Source: Bolinopsis microptera
Lineage: Eukaryota > Ctenophora > Tentaculata > Lobata > Bolinopsidae
Length of the DNA: 64,000 nt
Assembly: GCF_026151205.1 (NCBI RefSeq)
Contig: NC_087078.1
Coordinates: 4,233,675-4,297,674, forward strand
Reading direction: 5' to 3'
In this document: positions 49,641 to 63,839 of the stretch, one piece after another
How the letters are laid out: each line of letters opens with the position of its first letter
Position numbering within the stretch: the first letter of the stretch is position 1
Program-made: the position numbers and the translations under genes
The notes under the pieces: model-generated
What the model was told of the DNA's origin: nothing
Databases searched by the model: none
What the model saw: only the letters and a program-made list of their open reading frames with translations

Positions 49641-52600
49641 GTTATAGTACAGATAAGCGCTTATTATCATGATAGTGTTGGGACCACATTTGTCAAATCA
49701 CGTCCCTAATTATATGTGGTGGTCAGTGCGAGAATACACGCTCATTGACTCATCGCTGTTATTGAGTGTCACCAGTGAGCAGGGGATGTGTATTGCTGCT
49801 TGTATTCACGGTATTGCACGTGATGTCCATATAAGGACATGTGTTCATGACACACAACCACCAATCACCATATGAACTTACCTGTACTTTAATTGAACTT
49901 TGTTGGTAAATTGGTGCTATTTTGCCAACGATTGTCGTGTGATATTATTGGTATATTGTAGTTGGTCGGTAGTGATGAGTGCCAGGTCCGCCTTTGTCTC
50001 TTTCGCAGCTCCCTAATGTCTTAATCTTCCTCAATTTCTATCTTTAGTGCTCAGATACGTAATTTTTCTTGTGTTGTCCTACTTCTTAATTGTGATTATC
50101 AGAACTATTAAGTATTGTCTCACCCTAATTATCTCTGTGTATCTAAATTTACAGTTTGCTTTAGGACCAGAGACAGGGTTGTCATGGCGACACCAGACGC
50201 GGCAAATTGGGACTACATATAACGAGCTCACTGCATTCTCTGTTAGTTGTTGAGTTGTCATGACAACACGTGCTGAGTATTCCGCACTCGTCAGCCAATC
50301 GCGAGTCAAAACACCACTCGTAACACATGTAACAATGCTGACTTCCAGAGAGAAACCCTTATTGGTTAATGTTATCCCGAAAGCAACTGCACCTTGGGTG
50401 ATGTCAACCATAAAGTTTTAAAATCTTATGGTTAAAAAACGTACATTTAAGTACCAATTCCCAGTTGATGTATATTGTTGTTGCTTGTCTATTTTACTCC
50501 AGATCTCATCCAACGTTATTGAAGGTGTTAGGGTATATTTTTCTTCATTGCTTTTAGTTTTACACAAATAACTGATTCCGCCTGTACCATGGTTTTTACA
50601 ATGTTCACAATATTCAAATGTTGAAAAATGATTATGTTCAAAATGATCAAGGCTGAATGTTTGCCCGCCTAAAATTATCCACGTTTTGGAATGGTATATG
50701 CTCTACTGCGCCTGCTCAACTACCCGAGTTTATAATTTAGCTCTCTATTAACTATAGACCTTCTCTGTCTATAACTTTGATCTCCGCCCCTTTCTGTCGT
50801 CCGCTTAAAAGGTAATCTGATTCTAACCACATATACGCACAGCTGGTTCTACCACTAAACATTGCACGTGTAACAGAACATTGTACACGCTGTTTGAGTA
50901 TTACCTAAAGGTTGGCCCTTACTCGCACGCTTCATCTGCTTTGAAATATCCTGTCATATTCCTCACGAGATACTTCAAAGAAGCAGGCTTGTTCTTTAAC
51001 TTCTGACTGGCACGTTTATTTGCTTTTGACATGGCTATATCTTTTATTGTGCCAGGCTATGATATTTACTTCTTAAAAAGACCTCTACAAATGTCTCAGT
51101 CTGGATTAATTTTGTTTACTTACAGTTTACACCTGATTGTATTCTGTAATACTATTAACTAATACTAATAGTCCAGCATACATGAATTTAATGAATTAAT
51201 GTCAATCTGGTTGTTCTTACAGCCTCATCGAATGGAACTATTTTGGAGTAAATTACATTCACTTTATTTTTAATTCATTACAGTCATGCAGAATTAGTGC
51301 AAGTGATAACTGATTAAATTTTGATTTGCTGAGTCGGTAACTATGGTAACTATGGTAACTATGGTAACTATGGTAACTATGGTAACTATGGTGACTATGG
51401 CTGCTAAAAGTAAAACGACTGTATTTATGGATTGATGCAAAAACAGATTATTCATCAAACTATTAAAATAGCCCGAAGTTAAATTTATCACGTGTCAATG
51501 TCTTTGTAACCAATAATGGAATAAAACATTTTTGATCAAGCGAGTCCGGAACAGTTTTTTTTGTCTCATTTTTAATGCAATTATTCACTTTTCTAACAAT
51601 CAGTAGTAAAATCGTAATAGAGAGGTGAGAGTTGTCCGTTGGTTCATTCTTTAATCGTCACAAATCATAATGGGTAGAATGAAATTTAGTGTTGTTCATG
51701 TGTGCTTTCTGAACACAATGAAAACAATGTGTCCATTTAGTCAACATAAAAGAAGTGGCTCGATGGGTACAATGGATATTGGATATCCATCGCCTATAAT
51801 TTACTGTATGCAATTGGTTCTTACACGTACTTGACACCAATTTGTTCATCGGTTTCCGTTTACTTATTAGTTGAATCTTATCTTGAGTTATATTATCTAA
51901 TCTAAGGCTTTAAAGCATGAAAAATGCAGATAAAGAACTCCCTGTTTAGTAAGTGTACATTATAATTCTCCTTCAAGGACAGTCAAATTAATTCCAATTT
52001 TGCAGATAAAGAAAAATCAGGTTCTTTCGGGAAAAATCTGGATTTGGTTCCGATACTTTAGAACTTCTTTGATTAATTAATTAATTAATCAATTAATCAA
52101 TTCCAAAGACCATTATTATCACACGGTACTCCATTGTCCCTAATTATCACAACAACATATGCAAATAATTAAGTAATTATCATATTGTGTCAGCCAACTG
52201 TTCAAAAGATCGTGGTCTAAGATTGCTATATAATTTGTTACAATGTGATTTTCGGTTTTTCTATACTTTATGTCATTGTTGTAACAGCATTTCCTTTTGT
52301 TATAAACTTTCTTTTTTTTTCAACGACAAGTTTTCCATCCGACCAATATACCATAACCACGTATTTTAATTGTTGCACATTATTGAGTTGAACTCATCAA
52401 TTTCACAACGTAATCAAAGAAGGATCAGCTGCAGCAGTCCTTACATGGGCATCATGTGCAGCAGTCCTTATATGGGCATCACGTGCAATATTCAGACAGC
52501 CCTATTAGAGGCTCTGTCGACAAGATGGTCTAAATGGAGATATAAACGCTTAGCTTGCTTAACCATACAAATTATTTTATCATTGTATCTCCATAATAAT

Positions 52601-53571
52601 TATACAGTCTACCCCGGTATAATACCTAGTACTGCTAGATGGATGGTGATCAGTAGTAGACAATCACGGCAATAACCCCGCACCTGAGTGGTCTTAACAT
52701 TACTCTGTGATTACCACACCTGAGTAAGTGTGGTATTGACATGAACGTGTGATAATCCACTTAGATCAGAATAGTCACCCTGTGTACAGAGCTCCTTTTT
52801 ATCTTCCATCTGAAGTTAGTGACCTTCCTAGTTCATACCTTCTGTAAGTTTTTATTTGCCAGACATTTCACCACCAAGATTGTTAATTCGCAACACCGAG
52901 GCGAGGTTAAGTTGCAAATGCAAAATAAGCAGTATTCAAATGTTGGCCACTAATCTCAGCGCAACTCTTGAGAAGTAGTAGGAAAATACTTTAGAATAAT
53001 CATAATCCTCTGAAAATAGGTCGAAAGGTTTGACATACCGGTAAACGTCTTCTATGAAGAGTTTTCTTATTCATCAACATTTTTGTGACTTGTGTCGCAT
53101 AATTTCTGTAATTCCTCTTGGCCTTGCCACAAGACGTAGGCTTGTTAACAGAACACGCAATCTGACATGTGACAGAAGCGTCACATTCCGGGTGAGTGAT
53201 TAATTTGCTAATTATCAAACATAGACTGTGAAGCTGCAAATTCCTCGCAGCATACTTCGGTTCTTGGCCAATTATCCGCTTCTCCCCAATCTGACTATTT
53301 CACTGATTCTAGCGTGTCTTATCGTTTCTATAGGCTAATGTAGACAGGTGCGGTCTTTAGATACACCGTTTTTCTAAATCTAATCTAATAAGTTGACTTT
53401 GAGCAAGCCGATAACGAATGTAATTTAGAGCTATGTTGCTGTGCAAGGCCTTCTTTTTCCTATACCTTATCGGGCGGAAATTACGTGACCGCTAAGCCCT
53501 CCATGCAGTGCTCACGTAATATCCGACAATATTGGTAAGTCAATATTACACAAAAAACTTGCTTTATTGCA
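49641..53571. other. Intergenic stretch
   Basis: Only short repeats: six copies of GGTAACTAT (51337-51391), TTAATTAA repeats (52075-52100) and a duplicated GCAGTCCTTAYATGGGCATC (52435-52481). No gene recognised. Confidence 0.4.
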
Positions 53572-54330
53572 GAAGTTAAGGACCTTTACTGATAGTTAAA
53601 ATTCGACATATGACGTCATCTAGCGTCATCTAGCGTCATCTAGCGTGAAATATCGCCAGATGATGATAGATGACGCTAGATGACGCTAGATGACGCTAGA
53701 TGACGCCAATTAGCGACATTGTCGCTAAGTGCACGGCACCTTTCGAATGTCGCTATCTAGCGCTATCTAGCGCTATCTAGCGCTATCTAGCGCTATATGA
53801 CGCTACATGACGCTATATGACGCTAGATGACGCTAGATGACGCTAGATGACGCTAAGCACGCAGCACTGACGCCAGGCGACAGATAGCGCTATTTTCATA
53901 AAAATTCTAGGGACGACATCTAGCGTCATATTCTAGCGTCATATGTTGCCGCGACATCTGACGCTATCTGACGCCATCTAGCGATATCTGACGTCATCTG
54001 ACGACATCTGTCGCGACGACATCTGACGCAGGCGACATCAAGCGCTGGATAGCGGGATAAGTCAGTTTACGACAGTTCACGCTATCTAGCGCTATATAGC
54101 GCCAGATAGCGCTATATAGCGTCAGATGTCGTTGCGACATATAGCGCTAGATAGCGTTAGATAGCGCTAAATAGCGTTAGATAGCGCTAAATAGCGAAGA
54201 ATTTTGGGTCGTGACAGTCCAGGCTATTTAGCGCTAGATGTCGCTATCTAGCGCTATATGTCGCTGCGTCAGATGTCGTCGCTACATATAGCACAAGATA
54301 TCATATCCTATCACAGTAACAGTAATCCTA

Positions 54331-55289
<959 letters not shown>

Positions 55290-55385
55290 TTACTGGGCCG
55301 CGCTCAGCCTGTCATTCCGCCAAATCTTTATTCGCCAAATCTTAATGTTTATGAACATGTACATAAAACCTGGGTCCCCAGGTAA
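55290..55385 (-). repeat. Interspersed repeat end, copy C (inside the foldback element)
   Basis: Reverse complement of copy A, including TTACTGGGCCGCGCTCAGCC and the palindromic CCTGGGTCCCCAGG. Confidence 0.85.
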
Positions 55386-55842
55386 GAGGATTGACATAAC
55401 TTATAAATTTATAATATATTAATTCTAAATACTGAATGCATCGCATTTTAAGGGTTTTGGTATTTTCGTAGCTAAATTGCACTAAAGCTTTCGCGCTTGC
55501 ACTTCACACTTGCGCGTAGTTCGTAAACTGAAAACTCGTGGGTACGATATATGTGATTACTGAACAATAAATTCGGCTCGACTCTCATTACATTCTTTTA
55601 ATAACTTGCTGTGCGAGGTTTCAATACTATTAATTTGCAAATGCTAATTTAACATTTAGATCTTTACATCATCTTCTTTCACATAGCCATGTGTCTAAGC
55701 GTACTACTAGCGAGAGGGCTATGGTTAGAGCATAAACAGGTTATACTGGACGAATCTCACTCGTTAACGGGTGATACTCGTAATTTACTATCACGCGCCG
55801 CTTTTTCTCAAAATATTAGTCTAAGCCTATACCAGCCGGCAA

Positions 55843-56325
55843 AGTTTTATATGTAACCTACATACAACGTTAAAATTTAGTTGAGTTTTGAACGTTGCTT
55901 ATAGTTGATAAGGTAACCTTGATCTAACGTAAAATAATAAACGTTTTGCAACGTTAAAAATAAAACCTATAACCAACGTTAGATATTTAACGTTTAACAA
56001 CGTTTTATATGTAACCTACATACAACTTTAAAATGTAGTTGAATTTTAAACCCTGCTTATAGTTAATAAGGTAACCTTGATCTGACGTCAAATAATAAAC
56101 GTTTTGCAACGTTAAAAATAAAACCTATAACCAACGTTAGATATTTAACGTTTAACAACGTTTTATATGTAACCTACATACAACTTTAAAATGTAGTTGA
56201 ATTTTAAACTCTGCTTATAGTTAATATTAATAAGGTAACCTTGATCTGACGTCAAATAATAAACGTTTTGCAACGTTAAAAATAAAACTTATAACCAACG
56301 TTAGATATTTAACGTTTAACAACTA
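55843..56325. repeat. 158-bp tandem repeat, 3 copies
   Basis: Each begins TTATATGTAACCTACATACA and contains AACGTTTTGCAACGTTAAAA. Inside the foldback element. Confidence 0.95.
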
Positions 56326-57344
56326 TAGCCATAGCTATAGCTGTCGCCGCGATATCTAGCGCTAGATAGCGCTATCTAGCGCTATCTAGCGTTAACTGTC
56401 ACAAACCGATATTCTCCGCTAGATAGCGCTAGATAGCGCTATCTAGCGCTAACAAGCGTTATCTAGCGGAGAATGTCGGTTTGTGACAGTTTACGCTAGA
56501 TAGCGCTATCTAGCGCTAGCTGTCGCCGCGATATCTAGCGCTAGATAGCGCTATCTAGCGTAAACTGTCACAAACCGTCATTCTCCGCTAGATAGCGCCA
56601 GATAGCGCTAGATAGCGCTAGATAGCGCTGCGTCAGATGTCGTTGCGACATATAGCGTTAGATAGCGCTAGATACCGCTAGATGTCGCAAAAAAGGGCGG
56701 AAATTTTATGAAAATAGCGCTATCTGTCGCCTGGCGTCAGTGCTGCGTGCTTAGCGTCATCTAGCGTCATCTAGCGTCATCTAGCGTCATATAGCGTCAT
56801 ATAGCGTCATATAGCGCTAGATAGCGCTAGATAGCGCTAGATAGCGCTAGATAGCGACATTCGAAAGGTGCCGTGCACTTAGCGACAATGTCGCTAATTG
56901 GCGTCATCTAGCGTCATCTAGCGTCATCTAGCGTCATCTATCATCATCTGGCGATATTTCACGCTAGATGACGCTAGATGACGCTAGATGACGTCATATG
57001 TCGAATTTCAACTATCAGTAAAGGTCCGAAGTTAATAGGTAGATCGTGCATCGATCATTCTGAATAATCGTATTTAAACTTTTAAGAGCAAAAAACAAAC
57101 TTCCACTCTCGCTTCTGAGTATTTCCATTCTAGAGTAAAATAGAACAAGGTATTGTTTGTACAAATTATGCTTGCAAATAAGCTAAAAATGGCCCCAAAA
57201 CAACAAATGTAACTGCAAAATTTCTTCAGTTTTGCCACCTTAACAAATTGAACTGTGAAGCTTTCACAGTTAAACTTGAGAACAGTCACAGTGCGAAAGT
57301 CACCATGTCAATGTTTTGTATAATTCACTGAATACCAGCCATGT

Positions 57345-57812
57345 GCCAGACGAGGCAAAGTAGTTCTCATGATCTCTTCATGTCCTTAACTAGTTCCTTA
57401 TGAAGCTCAACATATCTCATTGGATCAATCAGACTAGACCATGGAGACTCATTCTCCCATTCTCTGTGCATGAATTCTTTGCATTCCAAAGCATGAGAAC
57501 GGCATGACGATCGGAATTATTCAGTGGAACTATCACCGGTCCAATGGCGTCTGCATTCTCTAACAGTGGCGGTTTTATTGTCGGTTTTATTTCATTTCTC
57601 GACCAAGACTTCTTCCACTTGTTTTTATGTGATATTTTGTGAAAGTCTATTGATAATAAAATAAAATGATTTCTCTTTTTGACCTTGCTACCAATTCTTG
57701 TCTGTTGTAAAGGCTTGCAGTAGAGATTTGATAAAGCATAGGATACAAGGAGATAGGTAGTTTCTTCCTTAACACTGCATAAATAATTTAGTGATACACC
57801 ACTAGATCTCAA
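57345..57812 (-). pseudogene. Unidentified protein-like stretch, possibly frameshifted
   Basis: A 127-codon frame (57429-57812) with protein-like composition (for example ADAIGPVIVPLNNSDRHAV) is followed in another frame by EFMHREWENESPWSSLIDPM and VELHKELVKDMKRS with a stop near 57370. Reading across suggests one product broken by a frameshift, or two exons. I do not recognise the family. Confidence 0.22.
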
Positions 57813-59278
57813 GCCAATGCAGTGTCTCAGTCCTCTCTATACTTTCTTTTGTCCCATTAATTTGTCTTAATCAGTCCTGACAAATATCTTTAATTTATAT
57901 CACAATACGAACAGTGTGTTGACCAGAGCTACCGTGGTACAATACTCAATCCGGAAAAGTGATAACTTTTAAATATAATCTTGATTTAGACGATGTCGAT
58001 TTAGTTTCAGGTCATTCTTCGGCTATATATCTAATATATATATCGCCCTTCGTAGTAGATTCTATCAAGTGCAAGGTAATATCATAATTAGATTATAATA
58101 TTTAAGATTAATATCTTCACAGTGTTTTAATTTGAATAAAGGCAGAAAAAAAACGTGATCTTGAGTTCTACAATGCTTAAAATAAGGTTTGATCTGGAAA
58201 AACAATGGATATAATTATACCAAAGCAAGCACCAGTTCTGTTTACACGCGTCTTGGTCTGTATGTTCCCTGTGAAGTGTTTAATAAAGATTTTGAGTATA
58301 GATCTGAGTGAAGACACATACTCCTCATCTTTACTCCTCATCTTTGGTGTGTTTCTTTTGGGTTATACCCGATTTATTAGTTGTGATATGCCTACGCCAT
58401 AGAACCTTTTGTTAGAAAAAGCCAGCGGTATCTTTGAGCATATCTTCTTTTGTTGGTTATAGACCATGTTTTGCATTACTTATATTCTGCTTGTATTACT
58501 TACAATTACTCTTACTTACACCAGTCGTGGTGGCATCCTTTCGTAAAGCATCTGCTTGTAACAGTATTGTGCAGCATAATATGATAGTAGTGCAGATGCG
58601 GTATTTTATTCTTGCAAAGATTTCTGATAGTTATTTGCAGTTGTTATTGAGTTATTGACAGGACACACTTTAAGACAGGTGTCAAGTGAAGCCCCAAAGG
58701 CTGGCAGATCACGTGACACGTGGTAATATCACGTGATATGCAGTCGCCGGCCATACGGTGTATTGGCACGTGGAAAGTTGCACACTGTAAATAATAGATA
58801 TCACAAATCCGAGCAGGTGCCTCAGTCGAAGAGCCTAATCCTATCTCAGTACCCTTAGACTAGCCCTAACCTCCCATTTGACAGTATATTCCGTTTGTTG
58901 CTGAGTTCCCAGTAGTGTTTAAACAACAGTGTTAAAATTAAATGATTGTTACAGTAGTAGTAAACCTGCAATGGGGTGGCATGCGCCTCAATAGGATATT
59001 ACAAACATTTATTGTATCAATTTTATCATATTATAATTCGACAATATCAAAAAAATGTTATGGTAAAAATAAAAATAATCTACACTAAAGAATGAATAAC
59101 CTATATTATATTAATTCTTTGTTTTGTTTTGAATTCCAAATAATAATCATAATAATAATATTTACATATAAGCAAGGCGGTAGAAATCCAAGTATATTTG
59201 TTATCACCCGATTCGCATGGAATTTCGTAAAAAATGTGTAGATAATTCTAAGTGTGGTAGTGAAATTTGACCAAATTG
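57813..59278. other. Intergenic stretch
   Basis: No gene recognised; TCACGTGA-type sites at 58710-58738. Confidence 0.4.
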
Positions 59279-59432
59279 CTGTAACAGTATTGTAACAGTA
59301 TTGTTACAGCAGTGTCACAGAAGTGTTACATCACTGTTACAGCAGTGTTACATCACTATTTCAGCACTGTTACAGCATTGTTACAGCATTGTTACATCAC
59401 TGTTACATCACTGTTACATTACTGTTACATCT
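59279..59432. repeat. 11-bp tandem repeat CACTGTTACAT
   Basis: About 13 degenerate copies with CAGTGTTACAG and CATTGTTACAG variants. Confidence 0.92.
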
Positions 59433-60121
59433 CTATTGTTGTTCGGAGGATAGGTATTAGGTAACCATGATGTTGGCATGAAACTGAGAACTGCCGGGAA
59501 CTGCCTGGTAAACGTCAGGTACACCCCTTACCTGGTAAACGTCCGGTTTATTGTGTTTTACAACCTCATTTTGAACAAGCGAACGTATTGCTAACCAGTT
59601 GTTGACAGGACCTTGGCACATGGTGAAACTTGCTATTTCCCCAATGGGAGGGAGTTATATCTGTTAATATAATATCTGTTTCTTACAATATCACGTACTG
59701 ACCGTCTTATACCAACAGTCTCATACCTTACCTTTAGAGACGGTCCTTTTGCCGGGCTCTCTGACCAGCTGATCAGCAGCTGTACGTAGTGGCTGTTCGG
59801 ATTGCAACATGCCATCTTGGGTATTAGTTTTGTGCTTGCTGTCTAATCGTGTTGAAAACTACCTTGTATATTAGTTAAATGTCAAATATTTCCAAACAGA
59901 TTCCTTGGGAGAAGCTGAGTAAACTGGGTATCAGAGCTCGTACCTAAAGACAAGCTGATCTTAATGAATATTACTCATTCCTTAAGAACACAAGAACTAC
60001 TATTCCTATTTCAGTACGAGTAAATTATAGGAATCCTGGTGGTACCGAGTGCACATAACACGATGACGTTCACAGCTTGCTCCAGACAATAAAGTGGCAA
60101 ACTCGTCTCTGTTTTAACGCT

Positions 60122-60711
60122 GGGAAAATGTTACCACGTTAGGAACCAGCTAGGAACATGTTACCACGTTAGAAATCAGCTAGGAACATGTTACCACGTT
60201 AGGAACCAGCTTGGAACATGTTACCACGTTAGGAACCAGCTAGGAACATGTTACCACGTTAGGAACCAGCTAGGAACATGTTACCACGTTAGGAACCAGC
60301 TAGGAACATGTCACCACGTTAGGAACCAGCTAGGAACATGTTACCACGTTAGGAACCAGCTAGGAAAATGTTACCACGTTAGGAACCAGCTAGGAACACG
60401 TTACCACGTTAGGAACCAGCTAGGAACATTTTACCACGTTAGGAACCAGCTAGGAACATGTTACCACGTTAGGAACCAGCTAGGAACATGTTACCACGTT
60501 AGGAACCAGCTAGGAACATGTTACCACGTTAGGAACCAGCTAGGAACATGTTACCACGTTAGGAACTAGCTAGGAAAATGTTACCACGTTAGGAACCAGC
60601 TAGGAACATGTTACCACGTTAGGAACCAGCTAGGAACATGTTACCACGTTAGGAACCAGCTAGGAACATGTTACCACGTTAGGAACCAGCTAGGAACATG
60701 TTACCACGTGC
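60122..60711. repeat. 30-bp minisatellite, about 20 copies
   Basis: Units GGAACATGTTACCACGTTAG plus GAACCAGCTA, very uniform, with single-base variants only. Confidence 0.98.
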
Positions 60712-61785
60712 TGCTTTTATGTGCTGCTTTTGTGTGGTCAGTTACAGCGACTGTTTGAGGTTTAACCATCGTTTTAAGATGGGCTACAGGGGCCGGTTGT
60801 ATTTGAGTGTTTAACATTTGTGGCCTATGAAGGCCTATAAAGATCCATGTAGATTGTAGACGCCAGATAATGCTTGACAGGTTCCACTTCAGCTTTTTTT
60901 GTATCGTAGGTAATCAACGCTTTTCTTGATAATTTCATAAGTTTTGTTTTTGTTGTGAAACTAACACTTTTGTTGTGATTCCTGCTAGAACCTGCTAGCT
61001 GTGGATTTTAATTACTCGTTTGGAGTTGTAGAATATCTGGATAGGAACATTGTTTATGAGTTGCATTGTGGCGATGTTTCTGATACAAATTTCTGATAAT
61101 TCTGTACATGCGACCAATGGAATTATTGCGTAGATATGATTTTCGCTTGATATTTTGATCAAGTATTTTTTAGCCTAATATTATATGTCAAAATTTTATA
61201 TTCCATCACTTTAGAAACTTATGGAACAATAATCTGATATTGTCAAGAGAACGTGAAAGAAAGAGCCGAAGATACGTTCATAACAGATAACAGACTGAGA
61301 TAACAAATTGCTAACTTTTGTCAGAGAGAATTAGCAATAAATCAGGCCACCAGCAGTCGCCTCTAGCCCCTTATTGAAGATAATGTTTCATGGGACCATG
61401 TAGATCACACGCTACTGCCACATGCAGGTTTGCTCCTTAATAAACATGTTCATTGTTTGTCAGGTTATACAATTATAGTGTTGTTAATCAGGTTGATATA
61501 TAGTTTGTCCTTCAAAAACTGTTTCTCGGTCGCTGAAACCGTTCTGAGGAAGTATAAGGTCATAAGCAGCAAACAAATTATTTCCTTGTGTTTTAAAGCT
61601 TAAATGTGGTCGGCGGCTTAAATGAGATCGCAAACGTTATAAAGCCGCTAACATTTTTAGCTAAAATCGCTCTAAATAAGAACGTACGCAGCAAACAAAT
61701 CATTTGCTTGTAACGTTTAACCGTTGATATTTTTAACCGGTCAACAATATGACCGCTAACATTTGGTTAACAATTTGCCCGACAG
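60712..61785. other. Upstream of the sushi exon
   Basis: Must hold, or be preceded by, the first exon with the start codon of the sushi gene; I could not identify it. Duplicated AACGTTTAACCGTT-like motifs near 61600-61740. Confidence 0.35.
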
Positions 61786-61954
61786 GTTGATACTCATCAT
61801 CCTACTGCTGCACCCTGCCTCTTTATCCGCTGTAGAACCAGTGTCTTGTAATGATGTGAGGATAGAAAACGGAGCTGTATACAGAACCACTGACTCATTG
61901 CTCAGAACCACGCTGTTGGTGCAGTGCCATCACAACTACTTATTACTTCCACCT
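61786..61954 (+). CDS. Signal peptide plus first half of a sushi (CCP) domain, one exon of a partial gene
   Basis: Reads LILIILLLHPASLSAVEP, a signal-peptide core, then SCNDVRIENGAVYR and on to LLVQCHHNYLLLPP, which fits the first two cysteines of a CCP module (C-x-x-x-x-I-x-N-G start). Acceptor CCGACAG ends at 61785 (phase 2 entry); the donor CCT|GTAAGT is at 61955 (phase 0). No ATG is in frame, so the start codon is in an upstream exon I could not identify. The rest of the CCP must lie right of the 36-bp array, outside the window. CCP modules are found in extracellular adhesion and complement-like proteins. Confidence 0.55.
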
Positions 61955-61960
61955 GTAAGT

Positions 61961-63839
61961 ACTACAACTAATAAGTAAATAAGTAAGTAAGTAAGTACTA
62001 CAACTAATAAGTAAATAAGTAAGTAAGTAAGTACTACAACTAATAAGTAAATAAGTAAGTAAGTAAGTACTACAACTAATAAGTAAATAAGTAAGTAAGT
62101 AAGTACTACAACTAATAAGTAAATAAGTAAGTAAGTAAGTACTACAACTAATAAGTAAATAAGTAAGTAAGTAAGTACTACAACTAATAAGTAAATAAGT
62201 AAGTAAGTAAGTACTACAACTAATAAGTAAATAAGTAAGTAAGTAAGTACTACAACTAATAAGTAAATAAGTAAGTAAGTAAGTACTACAACTAATAAGT
62301 AAATAAGTAAGTAAGTAAGTACTACAACTAATAAGTAAATAAGTAAGTAAGTAAGTACTACAACTAATAAGTAAATAGGTAAGTAAGTAAGTACTACAAC
62401 TAATAAGTAAATAAGTAAGTAAGTAAGTACTACAACTAATAAGTAAATAAGTAAGTAAGTAAGTACTACAACTAATAAGTAAATAAGTAAGTAAGTAAGT
62501 ACTACAACTAATAAGTAAATAAGTAAGTAAGTAAGTACTACAACTATAAGTAAATAAGTAAGTAAGTAAGTACTACAACTAATAAGTAAATAGGTAAGTA
62601 AGTAAGTACTACAACTAATAAGTAAATAGGTAAGTAAGTAAGTACTACAACTAATAAGTAAATAAGTAAGTAAGTAAGTACTACAACTAATAAGTAAATA
62701 GTAAGTAAGTAAGTACTACAACTAATAAGTAAATAAGTAAGTAAGTAAGTACTACAACTAATAAGTAAATAAGTAAGTAAGTAAGTACTACAACTAATAA
62801 GTAAATAAGTAAGTAAGTAAGTACTACAACTAATAAGTAAATAAGTAAGTAAGTAAGTACTACAACTAATAAGTAAATAAGTAAGTAAGTAAGTACTACA
62901 ACTAATAAGTAAATAAGTAAGTAAGTAAGTACTACAACTAATAAGTAAATAAGTAAGTAAGTAAGTACTACAACTGATAAGTAAATAAGTAAGTAAGTAA
63001 GTACTACAACTAATAAGTAAATAAGTAAGTAAGTAAGTACTACAACTGATAAGTAAATAAGTAAGTAAGTAAGTACTACAACTAATAAGTAAATAAGTAA
63101 GTAAGTAAGTACTACAACTAATAAGTAAATAAGTAAGTAAGTAAGTACTACAACTAATAAGTAAATAAGTAAGTAAGTAAGTACTACAACTAATAAGTAA
63201 ATAAGTAAGTAAGTAAGTACTACAACTAATAAGTAAATAAGTAAGTAAGTAAGTACTACAACTAATAAGTAAATAAGTAAGTAAGTAAGTACTACAACTA
63301 ATAAGTAAATAAGTAAGTAAGTAAGTACTACAACTAATAAGTAAATAAGTAAGTAAGTAAGTACTACAACTAATAAGTAAATAAGTAAGTAAGTAAGTAC
63401 TACAACTGATAAGTAAATAAGTAAGTAAGTAAGTACTACAACTAATAAGTAAATAAGTAAGTAAGTAAGTACTACAACTAATAAGTAAATAAGTAAGTAA
63501 GTAAGTACTACAACTAATAAGTAAATAAGTAAGTAAGTAAGTACTACAACTGATAAGTAAATAAGTAAGTAAGTAAGTACTACAACTAATAAGTAAATAA
63601 GTAAGTAAGTAAGTACTACAACTGATAAGTAAATAAGTAAGTAAGTAAGTACTACAACTAATAAGTAAATAAGTAAGTAAGTAAGTACTACAACTGATAA
63701 GTAAATAAGTAAGTAAGTAAGTACTACAACTAATAAGTAAATAAGTAAGTAAGTAAGTACTACAACTAATAAGTAAATAAGTAAGTAAGTAAGTACTACA
63801 ACTAATAAGTAAATAAGTAAGTAAGTAATTACTACAACT
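61961..63839 (+). repeat. 36-bp array, about 52 copies, starting at a splice donor
   Basis: Units ACTACAACTAATAAGTAAAT plus AAGTAAGTAAGTAAGT. The six bases before the first unit (61955-61960) are the donor GTAAGT of the sushi exon, so the array is the start of that intron. Each unit repeats GTAAGT three times. The 458-codon reverse frame is an artefact. Confidence 0.97.

Noticed and set aside
49301-49672. Asn-His-Ser and Val-Thr-Val frames
   Set aside because: Translations of the 9-bp array.
61763-61785. Start of the sushi protein at a TTG codon
   Set aside because: Not an ATG; a splice acceptor ends at 61785, so the start codon must be in an upstream exon.
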